Shown here in pieces: positions 50,601 through 60,700 of a DNA stretch of 64,000 nt. Below the pieces are notes generated by a model that saw only the letters and a program-made list of their open reading frames with translations, did no database searches and was not told the origin of the DNA. Position 1 is the first letter of the stretch. Every line of letters begins with the position of its first letter. A program made the position numbers and the translations under genes. The stretch comes from Candidatus Kapaibacterium sp. (GTDB lineage: Bacteria; Bacteroidota; Ignavibacteria; Kapaibacteriales; HRBIN21): NCBI GenBank assembly GCA_025059875.1, contig JANXCT010000001.1, positions 434,001 to 498,000 of the forward strand, read 5' to 3'.

Positions 50601-53241
50601 ATACGGGGCCCTTGTGCTACTGGGGTGGAACGCTGTAGGGGCGACGGAGGTAGAGTGGAGAATTCCGGAACCGTGGCGACTAGCTCCGCCGCTGGTCATC
50701 GTGTTGAGTGGCGGCGGCGCCCGCGGGATTGCTCAGCTGGGGGTCTTGGAGGTCTTAGAGCAGCACGGTTGGGTTCCTGATGGGATTGTTGGCACCAGCA
50801 TCGGGGCTATCCTCGGCGGGCTCTATGCCAGCGGCTATACTGTGCAGGAGCTCCAAGAGATCGTGTGGCGCACGAACTGGGAGGAGTTGCTGTCCCTCCG
50901 CGAGCATGAGCGTGCTCAACTCTTCGTAGACCAGCGTCAGGAGGAGGATCGCAGCTTGCTGACGCTCTCGTTCGATGCTTTCCGTCCCGTGCTGCCGTTG
51001 GCACTCTCCCCTGGAACGCGGATGACAGCCTACTTGCAGGAGCTGGTATGGGGGGCTCCCTACCGCTCTTCGGATTTCGACCAATTGTGGTGCCGCTTCC
51101 GGGCCGTTGCTACGGATCTGCTGCGGGGACGAGCTGTTGTCCTGCGTCGTGGAGACTTAGCGATGGCACTACGGGCAAGCGCAGTCTTCCCGCTGCGGTA
51201 CGTCCCTGTGCGCTGGGATTCCCTGCTGCTGGTAGATGGAGGATTGGAGGCCAATCTCCCCGTGCGGTTGGCGCGGCAGGAGTTCCCGGAAGCTGTCATC
51301 GTTGCTGTCAACACAACGGCGCCGCTCCGTACGGAGGCGCAGCTTACGACCCCGTGGGCGATTGCTGATCAGAGCATCTCGCTCGTAATGCAGCGCTTCA
51401 TCGAGCAAGACCGGGCTGCAGCCGATGTCCTCATTGAGCCGGCGTTGGGGCACCACGGGACGCTGGAGTTCCGCGACTTCGCAACACTCATTGCGCGGGG
51501 GCGTGAAGCGGCAGTAGCGGCGCTACCACAGCTCCAGCAGCGGTATCGGATGTTCTGGGATTCACTTGCCCAAGTGTATGCTCAGCGCTTCGGCGCTGGT
51601 TATGCTGCCCGAGTGGCGGAGATTCGTTGGAGTGGCTTTACAGCAGAGGAGGAGGAAGCTCTGGAACACCTCCGCAGTCGGACGCTGCCGGAAGCGCTAT
51701 CAGGTATTCTTTGGCTTAGTGCCCGAGGGGGCTACCGACAGCTCGTGGTGCGCGCGGGCTGGGACGGTAGAGGGATTGTTCTCTCCTGCCATGTGGAGCC
51801 GTATCCAGAATGTCGGGCATTGGAACTGTGGGGGATGCCGGCGGGGGTAGCCGAGCTTCTGGCCCGGATGGCTGCAGTGGGTGAGCGCTGTAGGACGGGA
51901 GGGCCCGCTCAGCGTCGGCTGGAGTGGCGACTGCGCCGTGCTCTCAAGGCCCTAGACCTTGATACGTTGGTGCCCCGAACGTGGAGTGTGGCAGATTCCT
52001 GCCTCTACGCGTGGCTTGAGCGCGAGCATGTGTGGAGGGTGGAATGTAGCGGGGTCTCACCCCAAGAGTGCCGCGATGTGCAGGAGTTCTTAACACTGGA
52101 GGAGGGAAGACCCATCATGTGGCAGCGCTTCTGGCCTCGGTGGCAAGGGCTGCAGCATTCTGGACTCTTCCGCAGCTTGGAGGCGTATCGGGAGCAGGAC
52201 GGGGAGAGGGTAACCTTCCGCCTGCGACTCTCTCGGGTTCCTCCGCAGCAAGTCCATTTCGGGCTGCGAACTGACAACGAGCGTTACACACGCCTGTGGC
52301 TCGAGGCTGTTCACCGGCAAGGCGTCATACCGCAGATGGAGGTGCGAGCAGCGGGCATCGTTGGACCACGCGATGGGGCTGTCAGTCTGCAGGTAGCCCT
52401 GCAGCGGCGTTCGGCTGACATCGGAGCGGCGGTGCAGGCTCGGCTCTACGCCAGCAGCCGATTGGTCCGGCTCTTCGAGAGAAGGCCGACGTCAACGGGA
52501 TGGGAGGTCATCACCACCGGGGACGCACGCCAGCAGCGGTACGGGATACGGCTGGGACTCCGCCTTCCCTTTCAGCCGGTAGATGTTATCGAAGGCTGGC
52601 TTTCATACGAGCGACAGCGAGAAGCTCCGGAGGGGCAAGCGGTGCCGTTTGCTACGATCCTCCTTTGGGGTACCGCATTTGGGCACGACAGTCGAGATCG
52701 CACCGAATTCCCGAGGCAGGGGCGCCTTGCGCGGCTCAGCTTCGAAGGTGCGCTCCCTCGGTGGTTTGAGGCCACCGTTGGTTTCACACGCTTGGAGGTT
52801 GCCTTCGGCCGATCCTACCGCGTGTGGTGGGGGCACAGCTTGTGGACGGAGCTCCACTTTGCCGCGGGGGATATCGCGATGCCCCAAATAGAGTTCTTCT
52901 CCCTGGGAGGACTCCGGAGCTTCTGGGCACTTCGGGAGGATGAGCTCGTAGGTCGCCAGCTCGTTCGGCTGAGCGCTCTGTACCAGCTTCCCGTGCCGCC
53001 AATCCTTGGGCTGCCGAGCAGCCTTGCGCTTCGCTATGACGTGGGGGGCGTCTGGATAGCACCGCAGCAGATTCGGTTGGGGTCGCTGCAGCATGGGGTT
53101 GGGTTGGGTGTCTGTGTGGAGACACCGCTTGGCTTGGCGGTAGCGACCCTTGCGCGGGGGTTTGAGTTCTCTCGCGGTGTTCCAGCATTACGCTGGGGAC
53201 CAACCGTTGTAGCATTCATGCTGGGGAGTGCGTTGCCATGA
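50578..53241 (+). CDS. Patatin-like phospholipase with outer-membrane barrel (type Vd)
   Basis: 887 residues. Signal peptide (MARLKLRRYGALVLLGWNAVGA), then a patatin domain with oxyanion GGGARG (about 43), nucleophile GTSIG (Ser about 73) and DGGLEANLPV (Asp about 220). Middle residues (about 370-530) likely hold a POTRA-like domain, and the C-terminal about 330 residues are a BamA-type barrel (EFFSLGGLRSFWALRED is the typical VRGxR-like turn). This layout is that of type Vd autotransporters such as PlpD, in which the lipase is carried to the surface. ATG 50578 overlaps the SDR gene end by 23 nt. Confidence 0.88.
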   Translation: MARLKLRRYGALVLLGWNAVGATEVEWRIPEPWRLAPPLVIVLSGGGARGIAQLGVLEVLEQHGWVPDGIVGTSIGAILGGLYASGYTVQELQEIVWRTNWEELLSLREHERAQLFVDQRQEEDRSLLTLSFDAFRPVLPLALSPGTRMTAYLQELVWGAPYRSSDFDQLWCRFRAVATDLLRGRAVVLRRGDLAMALRASAVFPLRYVPVRWDSLLLVDGGLEANLPVRLARQEFPEAVIVAVNTTAPLRTEAQLTTPWAIADQSISLVMQRFIEQDRAAADVLIEPALGHHGTLEFRDFATLIARGREAAVAALPQLQQRYRMFWDSLAQVYAQRFGAGYAARVAEIRWSGFTAEEEEALEHLRSRTLPEALSGILWLSARGGYRQLVVRAGWDGRGIVLSCHVEPYPECRALELWGMPAGVAELLARMAAVGERCRTGGPAQRRLEWRLRRALKALDLDTLVPRTWSVADSCLYAWLEREHVWRVECSGVSPQECRDVQEFLTLEEGRPIMWQRFWPRWQGLQHSGLFRSLEAYREQDGERVTFRLRLSRVPPQQVHFGLRTDNERYTRLWLEAVHRQGVIPQMEVRAAGIVGPRDGAVSLQVALQRRSADIGAAVQARLYASSRLVRLFERRPTSTGWEVITTGDARQQRYGIRLGLRLPFQPVDVIEGWLSYERQREAPEGQAVPFATILLWGTAFGHDSRDRTEFPRQGRLARLSFEGALPRWFEATVGFTRLEVAFGRSYRVWWGHSLWTELHFAAGDIAMPQIEFFSLGGLRSFWALREDELVGRQLVRLSALYQLPVPPILGLPSSLALRYDVGGVWIAPQQIRLGSLQHGVGLGVCVETPLGLAVATLARGFEFSRGVPALRWGPTVVAFMLGSALP

Positions 53242-53780
53242 GTCTTATCGTGACCGTCTTCGGTAGCGGTCGTCAAGGTCCCGAGGATCCCGCCTACCAA
53301 GACGCCGTGCGTTTGGGGGAGCTGTTAGGCCGAGCAGGCTGGGGAGTTGCAACCGGCGGGTACGGTGGCATTATGGAAGCGGTACTCCGAGGGGCGGCTG
53401 CATTCCCAGTGCGTCGCATTGGCGTCGTGACAACCGCACTGGCTGCCCGAACAGTCAATCCCTACGTTGACGAGTCCATCACCGTGCCTACGTACCTGGA
53501 GCGCTTGCAGAAGCTCGTTGAACTGGGGGCAGCCTACGTCGTCTTCCCTGGGGGCACGGGGACATTGTTGGAGCTGTTCGCCGTCTGGGCGCTGAGAGAA
53601 CGCCGTCTGCTGTCTGATAGGCCGATTGTGTGCCTTGGTGAGCGCTGGACCTATGCTCTCCATGGGCTTGTTGCCAGTCTCCCGGAGCTTGGAGCGGCGC
53701 GGATGCTCGTAGAGGTTGCGGCGACACCTGAGGAGGCCTTTCGGCTCCTTGAGGACGGCTTAAGGTCCAGCAGCCGCTAA
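53238..53780 (+). CDS. LOG family protein (nucleoside 5'-monophosphate phosphoribohydrolase)
   Basis: 180 residues with the LOG/Lonely guy fold: GSGRQGPEDPAYQDA, GVATGGYGGIMEAV and PGGTGTLLELF, the family signature (PGGxGTxxE). Such proteins cleave AMP or cytokinin nucleotides to base and ribose phosphate, and many in this family are of unknown physiological role. ATG overlaps the patatin stop (ATGA). Confidence 0.88.
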   Translation: MSLIVTVFGSGRQGPEDPAYQDAVRLGELLGRAGWGVATGGYGGIMEAVLRGAAAFPVRRIGVVTTALAARTVNPYVDESITVPTYLERLQKLVELGAAYVVFPGGTGTLLELFAVWALRERRLLSDRPIVCLGERWTYALHGLVASLPELGAARMLVEVAATPEEAFRLLEDGLRSSSR

Positions 53781-53841
53781 CTGCAATGGGCTCCTTGTAC
53801 GTCAAAGCAGCTAAAGAGCTGGCTGTAAAGGGGACGAGCCG

Positions 53842-54495
53842 ATGCAGAGGACGCTGTGGGAAGCCGTGTCATTGGTAGTGTTAGCTACCCTGGTGGCCCT
53901 GGTCTTCAATGCTGTCAATCCCAAGGGAATTCCATTGCTGCGGAGCCAGCAGCGGCTGCCGGTTGTGGAAGATTCCGTCCTCCAGCAGCTCCTGCAGTCT
54001 GCGGAGTCGCAGTCAGACACTTCGAGGCATAGCGGGGGCGGAGAAGAACACGCGTCGCGGCTGGTGGCTGCAGCGGTGCGAACGGATACTTCGGTGTCCA
54101 CGACTCGCAGGAGCGCTTCCCAAACTCCTGACACTAAGGGCTCCGAAGCTACGGCAGACCATCAGGCGGGACAGCTCTCCATCCGTGTCGTGAAGTACGA
54201 GCACATGCTCCAACTCCTCCGACATCCAGAAGTGCTCCTCATTGATGCACGGCGCCCTGAAGACTACGCTGCCGGCCACATCCCGGGAGCCCGCAACATC
54301 TTCGCCTACGACATGGAGGCGCATATCCCGGAGCTCCTACAGCTTCCGCGGTCGAAGCCGATCGTCATCTACTGCGATGGCGGGCAGTGCGAGCTAAGCC
54401 GTCACTTAGCAGAGCAACTGCGGAACTTAGGCTTTCGGCAGCTCTACATCTACGAAGGCGGATGGGAAGAATGGCGCCGTCGCCAGTCCAACTGA
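53842..54495 (+). CDS. Membrane-anchored rhodanese-like protein
   Basis: 217 residues: N-terminal helix (AVSLVVLATLVALVFNAV), a Ser/Thr-rich linker to about residue 110, and a rhodanese domain with LIDARRPEDYAAGHIPGARN and the active-site Cys in IVIYCDGGQCELS. It would handle sulfane sulfur on the periplasmic side (inference). The gene following, a sigma-54 activator, begins inside its last codons. Confidence 0.9.
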   Translation: MQRTLWEAVSLVVLATLVALVFNAVNPKGIPLLRSQQRLPVVEDSVLQQLLQSAESQSDTSRHSGGGEEHASRLVAAAVRTDTSVSTTRRSASQTPDTKGSEATADHQAGQLSIRVVKYEHMLQLLRHPEVLLIDARRPEDYAAGHIPGARNIFAYDMEAHIPELLQLPRSKPIVIYCDGGQCELSRHLAEQLRNLGFRQLYIYEGGWEEWRRRQSN

Positions 54496-55724
54496 CCAAG
54501 GGCGCAGAGGAGGAGGCACAGTTCCAGCTTCTGCAGTGGCGCTACGGTATCGTTGGGCAATCGGCCGCGCTGCGGCAGGCACTGCGCCTCCTACTGCAGG
54601 TTGCATCGACGGATCTCACTGTGCTGCTGACAGGCGAGACTGGCACGGGGAAAGAGCTCTTCGCCCGAGCTATCCACGGCCTCAGCCCACGGCGCCGCTC
54701 AGCGTTCGTCAGCATCAACTGCGCAGCGATCCCTGAGACGCTCTTGGAGTCGGAGCTCTTTGGGCATGTCCGCGGAGCTTTCACTGGCGCCACTAGCGAC
54801 CGACAGGGGTTCTTGGAGGTCGCCGACCGCGGGACTCTCTTCTTGGACGAGATCGGCGAGATGCCGCTGGCGCTGCAGGCAAAGCTGCTGCGGGTCTTAG
54901 AGACTGGTGAGTTCTCCCCACTGGGGTCCTCCGAGGTTCGCCGCGTAGACATCCGGCTCATTGCAGCAACGAACCGCGATCTGGAATCGGCCGTCCGCGA
55001 AGGGAGCTTCCGCCGCGACCTGTACTACCGGCTCAATACAGTCCGCATCCACCTGCCGCCACTGCGAGAGCGGCCAGAGGATATCCCGCTGCTTGTGGAG
55101 TACTTCGCAGCGAAGACGTGCGAGCGACTGGGCATAGAGTTTGAGGGGATCGACCCGCAGGCTCTAGAGCTCCTCCAACAGCAGCCGTGGCCTGGGAACG
55201 TTCGGGAGCTCCGCAACCTGGTGGAGACCGTCATAACGTTGGAGCGGGGGGCATACTTGACGCCAGAGCTTGTGCAGCGCTACCTACAGCAGATGGCCCC
55301 GGTGGAGCAGCCCCTTGCTGTGTACGAGCCCGTTCCAGCAGAACGGGCGATCGTTGTAGCAGGTCGCTCGCAGGAGGCGAGGAGTGTACCGGCCGCATTC
55401 GACATCGGGTTACTCTACCGGGTCCTGCTGGATATCCGCAGCGAGCTGGGGGACCTTCGACGGGGATTACAAGCAGTGGGCTCGCTCTTGCAAGAGCTCC
55501 AAGAAGTGCTGGGGAGGCTGCGGTATCAGGACGATACCGACGATGCCGTCATCCGGCTGCGGAACGAGGCTGACTTCCGGCTAGAGGACATCGAGCGGCG
55601 GCTCATTATCGCTGCTCTGAAGCGATTCGGGGGGAACCGTCGCTTAGCGGCTCGTGTGCTGGGGATTAGCGAGCGCACGCTCTACCGCAAGTTGGCGCAG
55701 TATGGCCTCGGGGAGGCGTTCTGA
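54462..55724 (+). CDS. Sigma-54-dependent transcriptional activator
   Basis: 420 residues (417 from ATG 54471). The AAA+ domain has Walker A GETGTGKELFARAIH, the sigma-54 contact loop GAFTGATSDRQG, Walker B LFLDEIGEMP, sensor I AATNRDL and the R-finger region. After it, a short coiled region (about 325-370) leads to a Fis-type HTH, NRRLAARVLGISERTLYRK. There is no receiver or GAF/PAS domain, so it could be controlled by interaction with a partner. It overlaps the rhodanese gene by 34 nt, which suggests a linked function. Confidence 0.93.
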   Translation: MGRMAPSPVQLTKGAEEEAQFQLLQWRYGIVGQSAALRQALRLLLQVASTDLTVLLTGETGTGKELFARAIHGLSPRRRSAFVSINCAAIPETLLESELFGHVRGAFTGATSDRQGFLEVADRGTLFLDEIGEMPLALQAKLLRVLETGEFSPLGSSEVRRVDIRLIAATNRDLESAVREGSFRRDLYYRLNTVRIHLPPLRERPEDIPLLVEYFAAKTCERLGIEFEGIDPQALELLQQQPWPGNVRELRNLVETVITLERGAYLTPELVQRYLQQMAPVEQPLAVYEPVPAERAIVVAGRSQEARSVPAAFDIGLLYRVLLDIRSELGDLRRGLQAVGSLLQELQEVLGRLRYQDDTDDAVIRLRNEADFRLEDIERRLIIAALKRFGGNRRLAARVLGISERTLYRKLAQYGLGEAF

Positions 55725-56622
55725 GACTGCACCGTCAGCAGTGCTCCCCGTACGTCGCCTTCAGCGGGCAGTGCTGGAATGGTACGCACGGCACCAGCGT
55801 CCGCTGACGTGGCGCTCCTTTCCTCCGGAGCCCTACGCGGTACTGGTTCGTGAGGTGATGTTGCAGCAGACCCAGGCTGGGAGAGTCGAGCGAGCACTCG
55901 AGAGGTTTTTGGAGCGCTTCCCGAGCTTTCAGAGCCTGGCAGCAGCGTCGCTAGCAGAGGTCCTGCAGTGCTGGCAGGGGTTGGGGTACAATCTTCGGGC
56001 GCGTCGGCTCTGGGAGTGTGCCCGAACTGTGGTCAGCCACTACGGGGGACAACTCCCTCAGGAGCCGAGTCTCCTTCAGCGTTTGCCGGGCATTGGTCCG
56101 TACACCGCCGCGGCTGTGGCCACCTTTGCGTTTGGGCGGCAAGACCTGCCAGTGGTGGACACGAACGTCCGGCGGGTCCTCCAGCGTCTCGTTGGGGAGG
56201 AACTTCCGCAGCAGGTGGTAGAGCATGCTCGCCGACTCATTCCCAGGGGCAAGTCCGCAGAGTGGCATCAAGCCTTGATGGACATCGGTGCCCTCCTCTG
56301 TCGCCCTCGTTCCCCGCGCTGTGGGGAGTGTCCGCTACAGCAGTGGTGCCAGTATGCGCGGAATCCTGTGCCTAGTGTGCCAGCGAAGAGAGTGGAAGAG
56401 CCCAGCTTCGAAGGAATCCCCAGGCGGTTGTGGCGAGGACGAGTCCTGCGGATTGTGGCCACACAAGGGAAGGCAAGCTTGCGGCAGGTTGCTCAGATGC
56501 TCTTCGGGCAGATTCCGACGGCGCAGCAACGACTGTGGGTGCGTCATGTGGTCCAAGGGCTAGTCCGCGACGGGCTCCTGGTGCGTTCGGGTGGAATGCT
56601 CTGCCTACCTCGAGGGGCATAG
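55702..56622 (+). CDS. mutY: A/G-specific adenine glycosylase (MutY-like)
   Basis: 306 residues. HhH-GPD fold with EVMLQQTQAGRVE (catalytic Glu), LPGIGPYTAAAVATFAFG (helix-hairpin-helix), the catalytic Asp in VVDTNVRRVL, and a 4Fe-4S site Cys-x6-Cys-x2-Cys-x5-Cys (CRPRSPRCGECPLQQWC). The usual MutY motif is VDGNV, so VDTNV is a variant. The C-terminal NUDIX-like part that checks 8-oxoG is missing and replaced by about 80 residues that look like a winged helix. Starts inside the end of the sigma-54 activator gene. Confidence 0.85.
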   Translation: MASGRRSETAPSAVLPVRRLQRAVLEWYARHQRPLTWRSFPPEPYAVLVREVMLQQTQAGRVERALERFLERFPSFQSLAAASLAEVLQCWQGLGYNLRARRLWECARTVVSHYGGQLPQEPSLLQRLPGIGPYTAAAVATFAFGRQDLPVVDTNVRRVLQRLVGEELPQQVVEHARRLIPRGKSAEWHQALMDIGALLCRPRSPRCGECPLQQWCQYARNPVPSVPAKRVEEPSFEGIPRRLWRGRVLRIVATQGKASLRQVAQMLFGQIPTAQQRLWVRHVVQGLVRDGLLVRSGGMLCLPRGA

Positions 56623-56627
56623 GGATA

Positions 56628-56655
56628 GGGCAGGTTGCTGCCCGGGGGGCTTTTT
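56628..56655 (+). terminator. Likely Rho-independent terminator after mutY
   Basis: GGGCAG-GTTG-CTGCCC stem-loop (56628-56643), followed by a G-run and TTTTT at 56651-56655. Six nt after the mutY stop. A TATTTTCG octamer at 56659-56666 then begins the next unit. Confidence 0.5.
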
Positions 56656-56705
56656 CTGTATTTTCGCGGCCGACGTGCATGGTGCTACTTTGGCGGAGAC
56701 TACAG

Positions 56706-57728
56706 ATGCGCTGGGATCTGCGACGGTATAGCCTTGTAGGCATCGCCCTCCTTTTGGCTTGCCAACAGGCTCCTCGGCCTGCCCCGATAGGGGAGCTCCA
56801 GCGGTACAAAGACCCCGTCGTAGGCTTTGAGGTGCTCTACCCAGCCAATTGGCATGTGCGGTCGGTTGCCGGGGAGAGCTTCTTGGTGCTCTCCTCCGAG
56901 GCTGCGCTAGAGCGATTCGTGCGTTGGGATGCTGAAGGGCCAAAGGCAGCGAAGATCGAGGTGACTGTCCTACTGCTGCAGGGCAAGAGCATCGACAGCA
57001 TACTGCTGGAGCGCAAGATCTTCAGCGACGAGGTCTATAGCCCTCCAGAGACCGTCACTGTTGGTGGTGCAGCGGGGCGCAAGCTGCGGTATCGCTTCCC
57101 GCTGCGGGATGGGGAAGTGGAGGGCGAACTCTACATCGCTTCAGCTGATGGACAGGTTGCCACTGTAGTAGAGTGTGCTGCCTTCGGAGGGACATTCCCA
57201 GCCTACCGAACACTCTTCGATTCTGTTCTGGCGACCCTGACGTTAGCAAGGCAGCCTGCACCAGCACAGCCTACAACGGCTACACCAGCGCAGCCTTCCC
57301 CACCGTCACAGACGCTCCGCAACTACGTTGGGCAGGGCTTCACGATTCAAGTCCCGGAGAACTTCCGCGCCGAGCGGACCAGCGTGCCGGCATCGCTGTT
57401 CTCGGTTCGCTTCGTTGGTGACCGTAACGACTGCATCATCCAGGTGGACGTCTTCGACGCTTCGCAGCAGCGTGACCTGCGGAAGATCGTGGAGGAGAAC
57501 CGCCCCCGCTATCGTGCCGCGGAGGCAGTCCCAGTACGCCTCTCTGGGCAGGAGGCATACTACTTGGAGTACGCAGCGGCGGCCCAAGTGCAAGGGCGGG
57601 CCTACTTCGTGCTGGCAGACAAGAGGCTCTACCGGGTTGTCATCACGTGGTATAAGCCAGAAGAGTCGGTCTACCGGCCCGTCTTTGAGCGTGTCGTCCA
57701 GAGCTTCCGCCTCCAGACGCGGTCATAG
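56706..57728 (+). CDS. Lipoprotein with two PsbP/DcrB-like domains
   Basis: 340 residues. Lipoprotein signal with lipobox LVGIALLLAC (Cys about 18). Two homologous modules follow, about 35-180 (DPVVGFEVLYPANWHV) and about 205-338 (YVGQGFTIQVPENFRAE), separated by a Pro/Thr/Ala-rich linker (APAQPTTATPAQPSPPSQT). Each reads like a PsbP/Mog1/DcrB-type alpha-beta sandwich, but function is unknown. Start 56706, preceded by GGAG; ATG 56679 (MVLLWRRLQ) is an alternative. It lies 17 nt before the large barrel protein gene. Confidence 0.75.
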   Translation: MRWDLRRYSLVGIALLLACQQAPRPAPIGELQRYKDPVVGFEVLYPANWHVRSVAGESFLVLSSEAALERFVRWDAEGPKAAKIEVTVLLLQGKSIDSILLERKIFSDEVYSPPETVTVGGAAGRKLRYRFPLRDGEVEGELYIASADGQVATVVECAAFGGTFPAYRTLFDSVLATLTLARQPAPAQPTTATPAQPSPPSQTLRNYVGQGFTIQVPENFRAERTSVPASLFSVRFVGDRNDCIIQVDVFDASQQRDLRKIVEENRPRYRAAEAVPVRLSGQEAYYLEYAAAAQVQGRAYFVLADKRLYRVVITWYKPEESVYRPVFERVVQSFRLQTRS

Positions 57729-57745
57729 CTGATAGTGGGCAGGAG

Positions 57746-60700
57746 ATGTGGCATTGGTGCAGATGCTGGGCCCTCCCTGCCCTCTGCTGTAGCCTCTTTG
57801 CAACTCAACTGCCAGAACTTTCGCAGACACTGGTAGTGACGGCCACCGATAGCCTTGTATGCCTGGGGGTTCCCTTCATACAGTCGCTCACCATAGTGCT
57901 GGATTCGGTCTACAGCCTCCAGACGCCGTTGGACTATGAGCTAGATGCCCGCCGGGGATGCATACGCCTGTCATCACATTTCCGCCGGCTCTTTCGGTAC
58001 CGAGATACGCTTCACCTGTGGGTCCATGCACAGTATGTTCCGCTGTACGTTTCGCCGTATGGAGGGGTTCCTAGGGAACCGCTTCGGCCGCAGCAGCAGG
58101 AAGTCACTGCTAACGCCTCAGAGGTGGCGGAGACTGCTCCGAAGGAGCTCCGGTCACGAGGTCGGCTCGTGCGCGGCTTGGTTCTTCAGTCGGGCTCTGG
58201 CCTCTCGATATACTCGGGGCTGGACTTGAGCTTCGGGGCTGAGGTGGGGAGCAGCGCAGAGGTAGGCGGGCGCATAGTGACGGATCATCTGCCTTGGAGT
58301 GCAACTGGCTCCAGCATTGCGCTGCAGGAGGCTGAGCAGCTCTCTCTCCACGTCCAGACAGCTGCTTTCCGTGCGGAGATTGGCGAGCTTATGCTGCAGT
58401 CACCCTCTGAACGGGGCTGGGGGCCGACGTACCTTCACGGAGTGAAGGCTGCAGCGCATGTCAGCGGCTGGGAGGCTAAAGCACTCCTGGGAGCAGCTCG
58501 TTCCGTCCCTGTGACCGTTAGGGTGACAGCCATAGATGGCGTAGCAGGCCCTTACCTGCTGCGCCCGCCCCAGACAGGCGTGCTACTGCCGATTGTACCG
58601 GGGAGTGAGCGGGTGTGGGTTGATGGTGTTCTGCAGGAGCGAGGGGAGGACAAGGACTACGTCATTGACTACTGGCGCGCGGAGCTGACGTTCCGTCCCA
58701 GACGTCCGGTGAGCTCTGCCTCCCAGATTGTGGTGGAGTTCAGCGTGCTGGAGGATGGTCGAACCCAGACCGTAGCTGGTGTTGCGCTCTCCAGTCCCAT
58801 TTGGAGTGGGCATAGGTTTGGGCTGGAGTATGCTCACCGCCTACAGCGCCCCTTGGAAAATAGGCCGGGCGTAGCTCGGGTCATCGTACAGCAGGGAGGC
58901 AGCTATGGAATTACTGACGGAGCAGATTGGGTTGGGGCAGATAGCATTAGCGGGCGAGGGCGGGGATGGTACCGCCGGCGGGATACCGTGGTCAATGGAA
59001 TTACGCAAGCTGTGTGGGAGTATGCCCCAGGGGCTCCGGATGCGCTCTATATGGTCACCTTCAGCTTCGTAGGCGATGGGGAGGGGGATTATGAGCCTGT
59101 GGCTCCTGGTGTATACCGATACGTTGGACTCCGCCGGGGGCGGTATGCCCCGGTAAAGCTCTTCCCACTGCCGTCGCAGCACCAAATGTGGACCCTCCGG
59201 TGGCGATGGGAACCAACCCCTGGCTACGCCTCGGAGGTGGAGTGGCGGCAGAGCCACCTACAGCCGTATCTATTGCAAGCAGATGTTCTCCGTGGTGCTG
59301 CCTTGACTGCTACAGCTCGGTACAGCTCTGCTGCTGATACAGCAACGGCTTGGCTCATGTGGGAAGGGAGTGCCAGGTTGAGCTCTCCGACATTCATGGA
59401 GGCAGCTCCGCCTTCAGAGGAGGCCCTAACGGGGTGGGAGTGGAAAATGCCGGTGGGCCTACAGGCGATGGGACGGAGGGCAGTCCTCCAGCAGCGCTTC
59501 CGGGCTCAATCTGGGTGGGCGCAGGTGGAAGTACTCGCAGGGTGGCTCTGTCGGGAGCCACTCTCAGCCTTACGGTGGGGCGGGGTGGTAACGATTCGTC
59601 CGGGCTCTGCCGATAGTCTGCGGATGGTGCTTGGCTATAGTGGCGGGCATAGGGATGTTGCGCCAGGGGTGAAGTTTCCCTGGCACAGCCTCCACTCTTC
59701 AGCGGTCATTGTAGGCCATCGGTGGCAGTGGTCGGCGGAGCTCCGGGGCTACATTGACCGCTATCCTCTCCATCGGCGTGTCGAGGGAACAACTCAGGTG
59801 GAATGGCCGATCGCTCCAGCCGTCTCTGCAGGAGTCCGGCTGTTTTGGCATCACCGGTGGCAGCCAGGATACGCTGGCGGTTGGTATCCAGCATCGTGGC
59901 TCCTATGGCAGACTCCGTCTGGAAGGATGCAGCTCCAAATTGGATGGAACATCCTCCGAGACACAGCTGTAGCACGGCAGTTCCTATGGTTGCAGTGGCA
60001 GGGGAGCTGGAGCCCTTCTGGTACAAAGTCGCTGCAGTGGCGTTACGAGACGGGAACGGAGGCATTGGGTGCCGTACTACCGAACTTCCTGCGGGTTCTG
60101 CCTGGCCATGGGGCTTTTCGACATCGGGGGGACCTCAATGGAAACAGCTTCCCAGACGCCTCCGAGTTTGAGCAGGTGCCTTTCGGAGGAGACTACGTGA
60201 TGATTCCGACGCACTTCGGAGGTGCTGCCGGCACAGTCATACGTGCTGAGGGTGCGTATAGGTTTGCAGCATCCGATGCCGACAAAAGGCATGTGGAAGT
60301 AGAGACTCGGCTCAGCTTCCTGCAGAGACGGTATCCTTCGGCATGGTGGCACTATCTCGCACCGACTCGAGCAACGGGGGCTGGAGTGGCCACGACGCAG
60401 TGGAATCTCTCCCATCGGTACCGTCGCAGTGCCTACCCCTGGCAATGGGAAGTGAGCGGCGAATGGCTGGGTACTGCCTTCTGGACCGGAAGTGCGTGGG
60501 AGCAATCGTATCGCGCTGCAGTAGAAGGGAGCCTAGAGCATGTCCTCTTCTCTGTCCTGCGGCTCGGAGGGGGGCTCGGTCCGATATGGGAGAGGCGCTG
60601 GACTGCATGGGGACATCGGGGAGAGGTAACTGGGCTCCAGTGTTGGGTGGGGTTGCCTTGGAGCCCTCGTGCAGAGATGTTGGTGACACCACGCTTGAGC

